This document shows positions 34,836 to 48,193 of a stretch of 64,000 bases of DNA, piece by piece. The notes beneath the pieces are model-generated. The model saw only the letters and a list, made by a program, of their open reading frames with translations, was not told where the DNA came from and ran no database searches. The translations under genes and the position numbers were made by a program. Each line of letters opens with the position of its first letter. Position 1 is the stretch's first letter. Source of the DNA: Casuarius casuarius (taxonomy: Eukaryota; Chordata; Aves; Casuariiformes; Casuariidae); assembly GCA_003342895.1 (NCBI GenBank), contig PTFA01000273.1, positions 329,284-393,283 of the forward strand, in the 5' to 3' direction.

Positions 34836-37800
34836 TCAGAAGACACCAAAGAATTTACTTTAACTCCTTCACAGCTCTCTCTGCTAAAACATTGCAAGGC
34901 TTCGAGGGCTGGTTTCATAGATTATATGATTAATGTCTTACTATTTGCATTAACGGCCTTCGCTGTCCAAAAGACGCATTTCTTGGGGCAGACTGTGTAC
35001 AGCTGAGATGTGTCTGGTGCTCAGTGCTGGCAGGATCATCTTTGGAGAAGCTATAAAAGCCCTGTCCCTATTCCAGCTGGAAGCCCTGAGTAAAGGCCAA
35101 CCGAATCCTATCTGGATAGGGAAGGTGGCTTATTTGTGTTGGTTGTCAGCAATAGCAGAGCTGGAAGAATTTTTATGGGGAAAGGCTAGTTGGGCCAGAA
35201 TTGGTAAATTTTTTCATCATTTTCATAGCAGCAATGGCAAAATAGAAATGGTCCTGAGGAAGTGAAACTCTTCAATTTTGTCACTAGTTGAGTTCAGTTT
35301 GAGGTCCAGGGAGACAGAGGACAATCCAGAAGACTTTGAGCCATGAGTAAGGGCTAACACAAAGATGAAAAATCTGGATGTTGTTTGTGGAGAGCTGGGC
35401 CTTTGAAAAGGGAGAGAGACCTTTAGATGCTAAGTTGCCTCTTACAAACACCATCCATAAAATTGATCCATAAAACTGAAATTTTGCTGTCTCCCTGAGC
35501 AGTGGGCAAATGGGTATTCTGTACTTATGCACTAAAAAACAAGCATACCCATTTCATATCACATGTTAAATCTGTATTGCTTGCCATTTCTGTTTGACAG
35601 TCCATATATAATTTGCTTGCACATCTGAGGTGAAATGCTAGGAGTACATGTGTGTCAATAGGTATAAGTAGCAAGGCTACTTCTAGGATTCAAGCAAAAC
35701 CTAGTTTCAGGATATGTCTACGGAACAATAAGGTCATAGTATCTTTAGGCATATTTTAGTTAATACATCTGGCTAGCTTGGATGGTGGTAGCAATGATCA
35801 TATGTAGGTTTGCAAAACTGGTGCTGAAGGTCTTTCTCCTGTGACCATTCTGCTGCTGGCTAGCTCAAGCGTATCTGTGCATGTGACAGTCGCATTTCTG
35901 CAGTGTACTGTAACTGTACCCTTTCCATCTCAAACTCCTCAGTTCATTACATTCTGTATGCATTTGGGAGCAGAACTGCAAAATTCTTTATTTTGGTGCA
36001 ACAGCTTGTATTTATGCCCAATGTAGTTATGTATATTGGAACACTTGATAATTTGAGTTCAGACACTAACAATGTAACACCTTTTGATACAAAATACCTA
36101 TGATTTTGGCATGCCATAAACTTATAGCTTTATCATACAACTATTTTTGACTTGTTTGGTGCTATTGTGTTGGAAATGCAGCAAATCTAGAGATCAAAAA
36201 ATAACAAATTGTCCACCGTAAATGTACAAAGAGATTCTACAGAAAAGTAACAACAGCAGATGTCATGCAGCAAGCAGTATCAGGGTAAATTAATGAATTT
36301 AACATTCCCATAGGTTCTTGAAGAAATTTCAAAATTGTTATTCAGTAAAGAAGTTAGTTGTTTCAATTTGCTGTGTTTCTTTTATAGCAAACTACCCACT
36401 GCTTTCTTTAAATCAGTTCCTATATAAGATCAAAATTAGATCATTCACTATATTAAAATGCACAATGGCATTTCTCTTTCATTTTTCAAAGCAGCAGGAT
36501 GTACTGCAAGTCACTTAGCTTATGTTTTCTCTGCCTTGGGTAAGGTTGTGAATGGGGAAGTGACTGTGGAGGTAGAACGTAGAGTTTCCATTGAGAAACT
36601 GGTATGCAGAGTGTTACTGCTAGTCTTATATCTGTTTATGCTGGAGTGAATATATCAGAGTCAGTAGGCCTGTGTGTCTGTGTGCATCCTGATCTAATGC
36701 TGATTTTATTATTTTGGCATTCAGATTAAAAGCTGTATGGTTCCAGTTGAGGACTGACTGAGTAAAAATACTGATCTAATGATGAATTAGGGAATCTATA
36801 AGTAGTATAGACATAGCCAAGATCCTTGAAGGTTCTTCATTCCTAAAGCAGTTAGACACCTACATTTCCTTGAGATTCAAAGTGTCTGCACTTTAGGAAG
36901 ATGATTTTGGTGCTTTTAAAGGTCAGAATCTTTTCTTCATTTTAGGCTGAAAAGACCCAGTTTAAAAATCTGCTTGTGCGAAGTTATTTGGATTGGGTTC
37001 CAAAATTATGCCTGTTTATGTCAATTGAACTTCTAAGTGTATGACTTCTGGTTCTTTATCTAGCTCTGCCCTGTGGGCTTGTGTCTCAGATATTCTTCAT
37101 CACCTTAGTCTTACAGTTTGCCTGTCTGTCTGTCATTTCTTGGGATGGACGTTGGTGGAGGACCTTGAGTTCAAAGAGCTTGTAGTCTAATTGCAATCTA
37201 TGCTTGCAGTCTGTGTCCTAGAGAGTCAGAGACTGAAGAATATTAATTTCAGCCCAGAATATTTCTTGGGTTTATAAGAAAGGACATTCACACTTTTCCT
37301 ACTCTTTCATGATCATTTTCTATGAAATTTCCTGTGAAAATGGTACCATCAAATCTTAGTTCACAAAGTATTAACAGAAGTTTTAGGTCCAGCTGTGGCA
37401 GCTAGGGCAAGTTAGATTTGTGAAGCAGCTGTGTGCCAGGAATAGAGAACAGGCTCGTAGCTGAAATTACAGACAATCTAGTGAATGTATTTTTTTAAGA
37501 AGTTATTGAAACTCCCAGAAAGAAGACTTGTCTAATCTATTAAGAATATATATTGTACCTGTGGTTGGAAAATTAGGATGAGACATGGCTATATTGGATT
37601 GTGCTGCTGCTGCTTCTAAAGAGTCTGTTTCAGACCATGCCTCAGAGGGCAACTTTCCTCAAAGGGAAAAAGTTGCCATAAATTCTGCCAATTAGGGAGC
37701 TGCAGTGCCTTCCCCTTGAGTGTTGGATAATCGGGCAGGTGAAAACAGTGTGGTGCCATCAAATGAAGGCACATTTGAGTCATCCTGAGCCTTTGTTCAG

Positions 37801-37876
37801 CAGCTCGCACAGGATCGTGTTGCAACACAATTGCCTTAAAGATTGGCTCAATTTTCAATAATCTTGCATTCGTGAA

Positions 37877-37886
37877 GGGGGGGGGG
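37877..37886. repeat. Homopolymer G tract
   Basis: About ten G in a row. The length may be unreliable. Confidence 0.85.
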
Positions 37887-40036
37887 AAGAATCTCTGTTG
37901 GGGAAAATGCTGTATCTAACAGCTACAAAACAGAAGTAAATAAGGTAAAATAAAACCAGAGAATTTTAAAGTGGCTGAGTGAGATTGCTTATTTCCTAAG
38001 GACTAAGGTTACACATCTCCTCAGTCATAGATGGTGGCCTGTCTGTCTCTGTTGTCTCAGGTCCTGCAAGTTACAATAGCTGTGGAATAATTGTAAATGC
38101 AGTTTCCTGGGCTACCTTCTTTTTCTGTAGCTGGTTATAATTGGCTAGATTTCTAGCATCAAGTTCTCTGTCCTGTTCCTGAAGTTCACTACTGTTTTCT
38201 GTAAGTTTGTGCCTCTTTGGGAGTGCAGCCCAGCTGCAGAGTGTCGTATGGTTCTGCACACACCTACTGACGTTCGTGCTGTTATTCTGACGCATCTCTT
38301 AACTTTCCACAAGTACTTTTGCTTCATTTGATGAAAACAAAATGCACTGCACTTTCTGGTCCAAACCCAGGCAATTCAGATGTTTATTGCATTCATACAC
38401 AGTATCTTCTCGTTTCAATGATTCTAGAGAAGGTTTCTGTTCAGCGCTCTACTGAATGATTTCAGCAGCAAAACAAGCTGCTTAACCCACATATCCCAAA
38501 TTCAGCAGGCTGAATACCCTACTTACTAGTCAGCTCAGTGCCATTATTTCTTTGATTGTTTCCCTTATGGCTACATATATCTCATCAGCTTTCAGTGGTT
38601 GTCTTTCAGTAAACCCAAGAATCTACAGCTAACTCTCTTCCTTAAACTTGAAACAGTGTAGATGGAACCAGCATGCATATGTAATGACACACAAAAAAGA
38701 AATCTAAAATAAAACTCTTCTAAAAACTGTAAATCGCGATATTTTCCCTTGGAATGTAGTGGATCTTGTGCAGATATCTTAAATTTCCCCTATTGACATA
38801 TACAGCTCTCTTATTTTAGTCTCTTACAGTCTGAGATCATCTGTGACTAGATTCTTTCAGCTTCTATGAGTCCCAGCCTGGATGCTTTGTCACCTCTGTA
38901 TATTTGGCTGCGGATTCTGATGGTCTGATGAACAGGCATTTTTCAGGTTTTCTTTTTCAGATCATTGTGTTTCTTTCACGCTGAAATTGCTCAGAATTGC
39001 TCTAGTTCAGCTGTGCTTTAGGGTGAATAAAAAGGAAAGGTTTAATGTCTTTTTTTTTTATTTTGCTTCTCAATGATAGAAAGAACCTAAAGTAAACAAT
39101 CTTTTTTGATTTTCCCTTTGGAAAAATAATGTATTATTTTTCCATGTTTCTTGCAAATCTCTATGGAGAAATGAAGCAACAGGTTTCTCAACCTTTTAAG
39201 ATGGAACTGAACCCTCCTAAAATGTTAGTCAAAAGTTTGAATTGTTAACAAAACCAAATTCAAATTGAGAAGACAGTCTGACTGTAAACTGCTCCTTCTC
39301 CCAACTGTGCCCGATACATGTTTTAGTATTTTAAGTAAAAATTGCAGGGGCTGCTTGTGGAAATGCAGTCTGAGCCTGGCATAGAAGTGCAACACATATG
39401 CAATACTGACACTGTAATTTCTTCTGCCAAACGATCCTGCTTACTTTTTGATTAAACCATAGGGCCTTGCAAATCATCAAGCCCTTTGATCAAAGGCTGA
39501 ATGACAATATTGTTCAGACCTGCTGCTGATGTTGATGAAATTGTTGCTTTGAAAGGTGGGATTGTGAAAATATTTTTAAATAATATTTTTAAATGTGCAG
39601 CTATGGAAACCTCCCCAAATCAGGATAATGAAGTATAAAGGAAAAACAAGCACAAGTCCTGTCTTGGCAAACAGTTCACCATGTGAGGAAGCGGACACTT
39701 GGGACAAAACGCCAAAGGCCCAAAACCCACGAGTTGTAGAAAGTGGGATATTAGAGGTGCAGAGCCCACTGCTAGACCTGTGTGCAAAGCAGCACTCTGC
39801 ATGTGTATGCACGCATCTGTTTGCTAAACTAAATGGTTTTGGTTGTGTTTCTCCTTCCTAAGCAGCTTGAATCTTTTTGGTAGGTCTGTGTTAAGTCCCT
39901 TTGGGTAAGTTGAACTCCCCCTCTGACAGCTTCAGGAGCATGGTGTCAATGAAGGCATAAGCTACCCTACTGCTGGGATGAGAAACACTGTTGACATCCT
40001 ATCACCAGCTTTGTAGAAAAAGAATTGCTGGATATT

Positions 40037-40100
40037 TCTTTCTTTTCTTTTCTTTGCTCTGCTTTTTTTCTATTTTCTCTTTTTTCTTTTTTCTTTTTTT
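40037..40100. repeat. Polypyrimidine (TTTTC)n-like tract
   Basis: A nearly pure T/C run of TTTCTTTTCTTTTC type covers about 60 bases with few interruptions. This is typical low-complexity DNA. Confidence 0.85.
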
Positions 40101-40739
40101 TGCCTAAAGCTCATAGGTTTTGAAAGTTGTTAGGTGATATCTAACAGATACATGATCAAATTAATATTTTTCAAAGGTCTGAAGCAGCTTTCATTGTGCA
40201 CAATGCTTAAATAAAGATATTCTAAATCCCTGGTTTAGATGAGTTTTCAGTAATTAAAGAAAGTAAGAATTTTATTCAGATTCAACATTCCCCGTTTGTA
40301 ATTATCCTCTTGAAGTCCCTTTGTAATTATTCTTTTTTTATGATCCTTTACATTAGCATATTCAATCTAAATTGTTTAATTAGCTGATAGTTTACTCAAA
40401 TTACAGATGCATAAGTTTTCTGTATAGCAGTCCAGAAAATAGAGAGCTTTTGAGCTTGTGGTATGTTAAGAAGAAAAAGAAAGCATTGTACTGCTGTTGT
40501 TAACTGCTAATGCAAATTTACTCCTTTTAAGTCCCTACTCTATTTACGCTGCATAGACAGAAACAAATCCTGTGCTATTATTTAGATGACCTCCTGGTAC
40601 AATGGGATTTCATCTTTAAAACACATGTCTATGAAGCTGTGTACAATTCATATTTTTTAGGTCAGGGTGAACACGCTGGAAATCTTAGTGTAACATAGAG
40701 ACATAATGTATGCACATCGGCAAAAAGAAGAATTCTCTC

Positions 40740-40900
40740 TCAACAGTCCCTCTTTAAATGTACCAGACTCTTCAGGATCATCTAAAACTATCTAATAGCC
40801 ACATGGAAGACTTCACTAACGCACACATAGATGACTTGGAAGAGTGGAAGACACATACAAAATACAGATACGAAACAGTGCATCCTAGCTGTAGGATAGC
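40740..40900 (+). mobile_element. Decayed Ty3/gypsy-like reverse transcriptase fragment
   Basis: The + frame starting at 40758 reads YQTLQDHLKL..., then MEDFTNAHIDDLEEWKTHTK. This aligns by eye with the reverse-transcriptase palm of Ty3/gypsy elements. There, a FQRLMDxxL helix is followed, after about a dozen residues, by a strand ending [AV]Y[IL]DD and a WEEHL segment. The catalytic aspartate pair (IDD) is present, the usual Tyr is His, and the IFS-type residues after DDL appear deleted. The preceding bases (40743-40760) could correspond to the PFGL.xAPATF block in another frame, implying a frameshift. No long terminal repeats, gag, RNase H or integrase are recognised, so only a short dead fragment remains. 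A chance match is possible. Confidence 0.3.
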
Positions 40901-41457
40901 TTCTAGAAGAGGTTGGTTACAAGGGTGTCCACATGAATCTTAAAAAGAACAGTCTCATTCCCATACAGATTTGGTTTAGATCTAAGGAAAAAAATGCTTG
41001 CTGTGATAATAAGGTGAAATATTTCCAGTTAAAAATAGTACCAGGTACTGCTTATTACCAAATAACCTTTCTGAGACAAGAAGACAAGGGCAAGGCTGAA
41101 AGATGCAGCTGAATGACCAGAGAGACAGCAGCTCAACTCTGCTTGAATTCCCTTACGATCGGTCACTTTGGGTCCTTCAATATCCTGGCCTCACTTCTCA
41201 GGGGCAAAGAATAGAGGAAAACGAGGAGGTTGGGGAAGACCCAAGGAGTCTAAGGTTCTTACAAGCAAAGGGACACCAGTGACCTAAAGAGCTTTCAGAA
41301 GAGGTTCAAAACATGCATCTGATGTTGGAGACTAGGAAGTCCAGCTTTTCCAGCCCTGCTGCAGAACGACTACTGCTGCCTGGCAGCTTCCTCTGTGACC
41401 CCATTTGCTGGTGTTAGCTATGTGAAGGCCTTCACATTTCATTGTCTCTTCTGTTTT

Positions 41458-41506
41458 CTGCCCTACCACGAACAGAAGTTTATGCTGCCCTACCATGAGC
41501 AGAAGT
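41458..41506. repeat. Tandem duplication, period 27
   Basis: CTGCCCTACCACGAACAGAA at 41458 recurs at 41485 as CTGCCCTACCATGAGCAGAA, with only two transitions between copies. It lies inside an antisense frame, where it causes a repeated VGQ-type peptide. Confidence 0.85.
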
Positions 41507-43889
41507 GGGACACAATATGCAATACACATGCTCTTGCTATTTGATTCCCTTGAGCTTTGCCTTCTTTCTTTTCTTTGACAGACTGACCCAATATACAAGG
41601 CAAAATACACTTTAAGAAAGTGGGAAAGACAAAAATGCTTGGCATATGTCTTTGCTGTTGAGAGCAAAGTCACTGATCTTCCTCGCCAGCAAGAGGGAGG
41701 AAGAACATCTTAATCTCTTCCATCTGTATTTAACAAACATTATGTATGGTACACAATAGGGAAGACTGTAGGAAAAGAAACAGCGTGATAAAATACTGGT
41801 GAATGGGCTGAAGTTTACCTAGCAGCAGGCCTGATATGGTTCTCTGGCCAAGCAGCACGCTGTCCGAGGCAGAGGTAGGGTACGTGCAAACATCCTTGCT
41901 GTGCCGAGGGACAGGCACTACCCAGAATTTTCACTGGTCTGGAGGGTTTGGGGCCCTCTTATAAGTAGAAGGAGCTTTAAAATGCCCCTTACTCTGTAAG
42001 AGGTAATATTCCTGGGGTGTCAAAAACACAACCATGGACCACCGCCCATCTGAAAAAAATGGTGTTGGAACTAGCTAAATGCTTATAAAGCACTGTGAGC
42101 ATGAAAGGTAAACATAAGAATTTCTTTGTATGGATTAAGTTAACCTGCCTTCGATTCTTGCTAGACTTTTCAGGAGCAGTTAAAAAAGAAATGAGACTTG
42201 AGGCAAAAGCAAGCCATCCATAAAGAAACTGTATGCTTTTGAAGCATGCATTTGACGTTAAACATTCTCCTTTTTTTTTTGTCTTCATTCTGCAAGATAA
42301 ATACTATAAAATTGTATACAACTAGTAGAGAAATATTCTTTCGTTCAGATAATGAAAGATGTTAAACTTCTACTGCATTAATATATATAAACTGCTCTGG
42401 TGTGAGAAAATTTTCATGCAGTTTTCGTAGGAACTTTGTGCACAGTTCATTCTTAACTGTAGGGACTCCCTCTCAGAACCAGTAAATAAGCAACTCAGGA
42501 ATTAAATTAGCCCCCAGCCATCTTAAGCAAATAACCTACATGGGAAATTGTGTTATCTAACTGGCCAGTTGATGCTTTCCTTTTTCCCGCTTTAAGAAAG
42601 AAATTAAATGGTATGGCAGTGTATTACTCTCATTTCCAATCCTCTGGAGCAGATAAACATTATCATGAAACTGGCCAAGGATGAAATTTAAATAAGTAGT
42701 GATTGGATACGATGACAGGAAGAGTTTCCAACTTACAAAAACTGACAAATTAGTTTAATTAACTGCAAATTTTGGAGTACAAAGATATGGGGGAATTATT
42801 TATTTTGATGTGTAATGCATGCTCAATATTTCTGTAAACAGATTAGGGTAAAGAAACTCTGCTATATAATTATTCAAAAAAGAAGTAGGAAAGAAAGCTG
42901 GAGCCTTCTACATATTTTTCCTTTTAAGTCACTATCACTTTACCGTTCCAGTGTGGATTACAGATTCATCCCATTTCATCCGAGTTTGCGAACAACCTCA
43001 GCTCTTTCTCCAGTGCACTTTTAAAATGCCATATAGCATAATTGTGACTTTCATTTAAGCACCTTAGATGCTTATAATGAATATGAGATTATGAGTCTCA
43101 TATCATGATCATACTCTTATAGCGTTAATTTCTTTCTGAAAAGTCTGAATGTTGGAGAACATAATCTGCCTGGTAAATACTGTACTGAGAGAGCTAGATA
43201 GGCAGTATGCAGCACACCAAAATGGAAGGCCAATCTGCTTTTGTAGTTGCTTGGAAAGCAAAACCTGTTGGCCTGAGGTTCTTCAGCCTCTTTCTACAAT
43301 CCTCCAAATGCAAACAAGACAAATGGACATAGCAACGTAGTTGAATCACTCACTTGACTTTGGGCACTTCCCATTTTTCACATTCATAATGTTTTTTCTG
43401 TCATGATATTCCTTGGTTTATAGTATGGAAATAAACTGCTCTGAAATTTAAGATGTATATAAGGAATGGCAGTATGGGACACTAAATAAAATGTAGGACT
43501 CAACAAGAAACCTCCCAGTGCTATCTCAAATTATTGTTTTTGTGTCTTTGGACAACTAACATACAGTCAGCACATGTCTTTTGTGTAACCAAAGCATCTC
43601 ACATGGACAGTATAGTATCAGAGAATTGTTGGTTGCTCACTGTTTCTCTACAATGAGATTCTTGCTGGGACTCCTGTGTCTTGTTCTAGGGAATTTTGAT
43701 TCCTTGGAAGTAATTTCTTGCTGGCCAAGCTTAGGCTTGGTAGGTGGAAAGAACAAACTGAGTTCTCAGGGTGTGGCAAAAAATGTTAGTGAAGGTTGAT
43801 CTTAGCACTTACGCTAGTTGAGGTAAATGATGTAAAGTTCAGTGATGCAGAAGGACAGGAGAAAGATAAGGTTTTCACCTTCTAGATAT

Positions 43890-44000
43890 TACTGGGATGC
43901 GCTTATCACAGACACTTTAATAGACTGCATAGATTTGAATAATGACTCTTTTTTTCCAAATATGAAAAATCTAGGTCTGACTTGAGAAGAACAATAACAT
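43890..44000 (+). repeat. Copy A of an unnamed dispersed repeat
   Basis: It begins TACTGGGATGCGCTTATCAC and matches copy B at 46322-46440. Similarity is high over the first about 35 bases, then there is a T-rich stretch, then a shared GTCTGACTTGAGAAGAACAA / GTCTGATTTGAAAAACAACA block at the same spacing. Family unknown. Confidence 0.55.
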
Positions 44001-44307
44001 TAAATAGCACAGCTCTGTGATGACAGGGGGATATCTCTGAGATTACAACGTAATGGAGCTCTATGTTTAAAATGTATGCACTGCAGAAAATACCATGGCA
44101 GTAATAGCTGCCTTTGTTTCACCCTTGACATTTCATGTTATTTCTGGTCTTCTGTACCCTAAAGTCCTTCCCTCCATGAATACTTCATTTTGTACTTCCA
44201 TTACATTTTTAGAGGTGAAGACTCATTCACATTTTAAAGCCTAGTTTAAGAAGTCAGACTTGTGTAAGATTTCTGTTTCTGTTTCTTTTTTTTTTTTCTT
44301 TTTCAAG

Positions 44308-44536
44308 AGCTGCCTGGCAAGAGAGCCCAGATGTTTGGTCTCGCTGGGTTCAGCCTCTGGACTTGGCTTTCATCCTTACCTGTCTGGTCAGATTTGGTGA
44401 AGCAGGCAGAGTGCATGTGAAAAGCAGAGGTACCACTGGCTGTGGTAGCCCCACAGCTCGGGAAGGAGCTTTCCTCAGGCTAACGGGCTACCTGTAGGGC
44501 TACCTGTTTGTCTCTTCTGCAGGTCAACCACCCATG
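44308..44536 (+). other. Exon-like segment with a very strong acceptor
   Basis: An exceptionally long pyrimidine tract (44265-44304) ends in CAAG (44304-44307), and a good donor follows at 44536 (ATG|GTAAGA). The 229 bases between are GC-richer than the flanks. An internal alternative acceptor (TGTTTGTCTCTTCTGCAG ending 44522) is also strong. No protein family is recognised. It could be a non-coding exon or a pseudo-exon. Confidence 0.2.
44485..44507. repeat. Short tandem duplication, period 12
   Basis: GGGCTACCTGT occurs at 44485-44495 and 44497-44507 without mismatch. Confidence 0.85.
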
Positions 44537-46321
44537 GTAAGAAAATAAATAACAGTGAAGTGCAAGGCTAACTACTACACTTTTACCTTTGAGTTGGGTG
44601 GTTTCAGGAGTTTCAGGTAACACTAAATCAGAGAGGAGTACCATACTTGGATGAAGCACAGCAATAAAACGGGGACTGTTTCATCACGAGCATCACCTAA
44701 AAGCCACCCACGCTAGCCATGTAGCAGCAAGGGACCCGTGTGCCCTGGCACTCACATTGCATAGCCGTCCCACTCTTGGTGCAGCGCACTCTGTGTAAGC
44801 TGTGGGTCTCACCATAGGCCATGCTGTTTTCTTTAGATGTATTTCCATTGACTTAGTTGCTCTCTCCATATTTGGCTACAAGGGAATACGAGTTAGGTTC
44901 TTGTGGAGGGGTAAAGGATAAATTGCTGGAAAACCTCTTTTTTCATATAAAGCAGAGATAACAGAAATGCTTGTAAGAGATGAAGTGAAACTCTGAAAAA
45001 GAGTCAATGCACTGAAAGCAGGAACCTCAGTATGTAGAAAACAGCCTTCAAAAGTGGGGATGTTCCTTGACGGTGATTATTTCTGTGATGACACAGGCTT
45101 GCTTTGATGGTAAATTTTACGGAAGTGCTGCCCCACCCAAGTGCAGTAGGATTTTTACCTGAGCACAGCAGAGCTCAAGTTGGCTAGTTAATGAGAAACT
45201 GTGGGCTGAAATGGGGAAGCTTGCCGCGCTTCAGCATGTGCACAGGGTAACACTGCATGCTGTTTGTTTCTCCCCTTCCTCCCATGGATCCCCCCATATG
45301 CCCAGAGAGGACAAACAAACGGACAGGTCTCGGCACAAAGAGCTGTGAGATGTGCCCCTAGAAGTTCTCTCAGTGAATACTCTTCTGGTGCTAACATAGC
45401 AATTTGCCCATTATTTAACAATGTGTTCATTCTCTCTTGAGTTATTCATAGGAGAGTAGGCAGTTATTGTTTCACACTGAAAGTGAATATTTCATGTATA
45501 ATGGATTAAGTAAGTAAAACAAACAATCCTCCCCACCAAAACTTCACAGAAAAATTCTGTTTAATTAATGACAAGGAATTTTTGCTTTAAAGATTCTTGG
45601 TGCATTGCCTTAGCTAGATGAAGACCCTAGAGGAAGGGTAGAGGAAGAATTCAAAAGAATAGGTCAATACTGCAGAAATGCAAGATTACATTATTTTACA
45701 AGTTACTGTTAGCATTTTATAACAAGTACATTGTAGTACCTTCAATGAATAAGGACAACAGGATTTGATTAAGGAAAATATTAACAAATATTCTTAATAG
45801 TGGTGGTCAAATAGTAAAGAATGAAGATACCAAAAATATCATAATAGCAAGAAAAGAAGATGCTAGATTTATCTATGCAAGATAACTAGCTAGGAATATC
45901 TACCAGTAATTCACATTTGATCCAGAGAATAAATATCAGTAATGTAATTTCTGAGAAATAGATGCTTTGTCTCTCTTTAAAGCAGTTTACTCAAATATAT
46001 CACTTAAAGACATGTAGCACAGACCCTTCTTGAAGTACATAGATGGGCTTATCAAAATGCCTTTTATTTAACTGTCTGCAGTTAGTTTGAATATGGTTGT
46101 AGAGACACAGATGTAGGCTGAGATTCAGTTGTAGTGTGGATACCCTTTGTAAATACATGTTGAAGAAATCAGTTATGAAGGGACTGCAGGGGAAAAAAAC
46201 CAGAAACTCTGAGTTGTTGCAGTACACATAGACCTGGAGGGAGCTGGAAAATAAGCAATGCATAGCTGAAGTCCTATGCGTCAAGAGAGTATAAATGTAA
46301 AAATCCTTTACTTTTTAAAAC

Positions 46322-46440
46322 TACCGGGATGTGCTTATCAGAGACACCTTAACAGAGAGCACTGATTTTTACAACGCTTTTCCTTTTTTTTTTAACTTAA
46401 ATAGGAAGTTTCAGTCTGATTTGAAAAACAACAATGGGAT
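46322..46440 (+). repeat. Copy B of an unnamed dispersed repeat
   Basis: It begins TACCGGGATGTGCTTATCAG and is the partner of copy A at 43890-44000, about 2.4 kb away in the same orientation. Differences are mostly transitions, as expected for an old repeat. No terminal structure or coding content is visible. Confidence 0.55.
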
Positions 46441-48193
46441 TGTGTGGATGCATATCACAAGCCTTGCTCTGGAACAGAGCATGTATCACACGCATACCCA
46501 GGTTTACTGTAAGCTGTTTTAGTTGGATCACCCCGGGTGAAGCATGCTGTCAGCTAGGGTGAGATTCTAAACTTCTGCCATATCTGGGTGAGTTTCAGTG
46601 AATTTTGGTTTTAACACCTGCTTAGTGTTGTAGTGGGGGATGCGGTAGAGTTACTCAGCGTAAACATGATCTGGGGAAATTTACAAGTTCTAAATGATTA
46701 CTATTCTGGGATATTTGGAAAGGTTGGAAGAGACTCAGCACACAATCCAGCCTTTTCTGTTTATTCCTGAGACTGTGACTTTTTCACCTCCACAAAGCTG
46801 TGTATGAGCACAAGTGAGAACCTTAAGCTGAAGCTTACTTTTTGTCCTGAGGGTTGGTAAGTTTCAGGCCCCATTGCGTGCATGCTCTCTCAGCTCCAGG
46901 AAACATACTTTGAGCAACGCATGGACATTTATGAAAAGACGTGTGCTCAAGAGTACTGAGCTACTGAAGTGCTCAGCTATGTCTTCTTCTCTTAGAGAAT
47001 AACTTGGCAGCTGCACAGCAACATCCTCATTATCGCAAGATCTAACTCCTCTGAATTCATCACTTTCTACCTGAGGCTTATAATGTGTTCCTCTACACCT
47101 GAGCTGTTTGCACTTAAAATCTTTTCTGCCTTCCGACTGGCAGCTAGAAATTCAGGCTGCAGAACTCTAGCTCAATCTGAGAAAGCTGCATTCAGTCAAT
47201 TTATGGGCTAATTTTGTGCCAAAATATGATGTAAAGAATGTTGGAAATCCACTGTCAAAAGAATAGTTAGCATGTGCACATCTTACACGCTTTAGGCCAT
47301 CAGGTGATGTGCATTGTTTATTCTTCTAGAACATAATAATGTGCCATAAAAATAATGGTGTCAATCTGGACATTATGAAAAAGGCAATTGAACCCAACCT
47401 TGGCTAAAGCAATTGGAAGGTATTAAAGCTGCTGATATACTGCATGCAACTAGCATACTGTGTGTGTAATTAAGACCTTATGAGGAAAAAAACTCTTGTT
47501 TTAGTACCAAAGATCACTGCTATGATTTGACTGCAGCTCTGTGTGAATAATGTTTTCTGATCTAACACCACATAAAGATTTTTATGTGGGTTTCAATGCA
47601 AGCCACAGAGGAAAGTATTCTTAGGCAAATTCAGTAAAATGCACCATTTAACACTAGCAGAACCCTTACACTCCTAAAGCATGTTTTGTTTACCCAGGTT
47701 CATGAGTGTGTAAGAAATATTGGTGGAACAAGTGGTTTAGAGTCTCATAATTTTTTAAAGGTTGATCTCAGAAAGATATTCACAGGCTGTTGAACAGTAA
47801 ACATTTTAAACTCCAGCAACAGCACGAGAAGAGTGTAGTGCTGGGACCTAAATTGAGTTATATTGTCTGGGAAAGTTGAAAGTAAAGCAAGTTTAGCATT
47901 AGAATAATTTCTGTGTTTCACTTCCTGTGCACGATTTGCTTTCTACAGGGGGATGTGAAGCCATGCAATAAACCTGCAGTCTGCCTGGCTGATGTAGCAG
48001 GTTCCAGTTTATGTCAGCTTTGATGGGTGCACTTAAAACATTTTGATAACATGACATTCCCCAATGTCCAAATACAGCTGAAGCAGAGTGCACCAGCTGT
48101 TGCTTTGACTGGTGATCAAGAATCTCCCAGATAAAGGCAATCTCATGTAAATCTGCCATGAAAATGAAAATCCTCTCATGTGAAGCTACATTT

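Larger units (their letters stand above)
28690..40735. other. Intergenic DNA without recognised genes
   Basis: No gene is recognised. The stretch holds an exon-like segment at 29830-30013, a suspected DNA-transposon relic at 31720-32690, two MIR-like copies at 33.6 and 33.9 kb, a GC-richer patch at 34700-34830, a G tract at 37877-37886 and a pyrimidine tract at 40037-40100. Confidence 0.65.
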
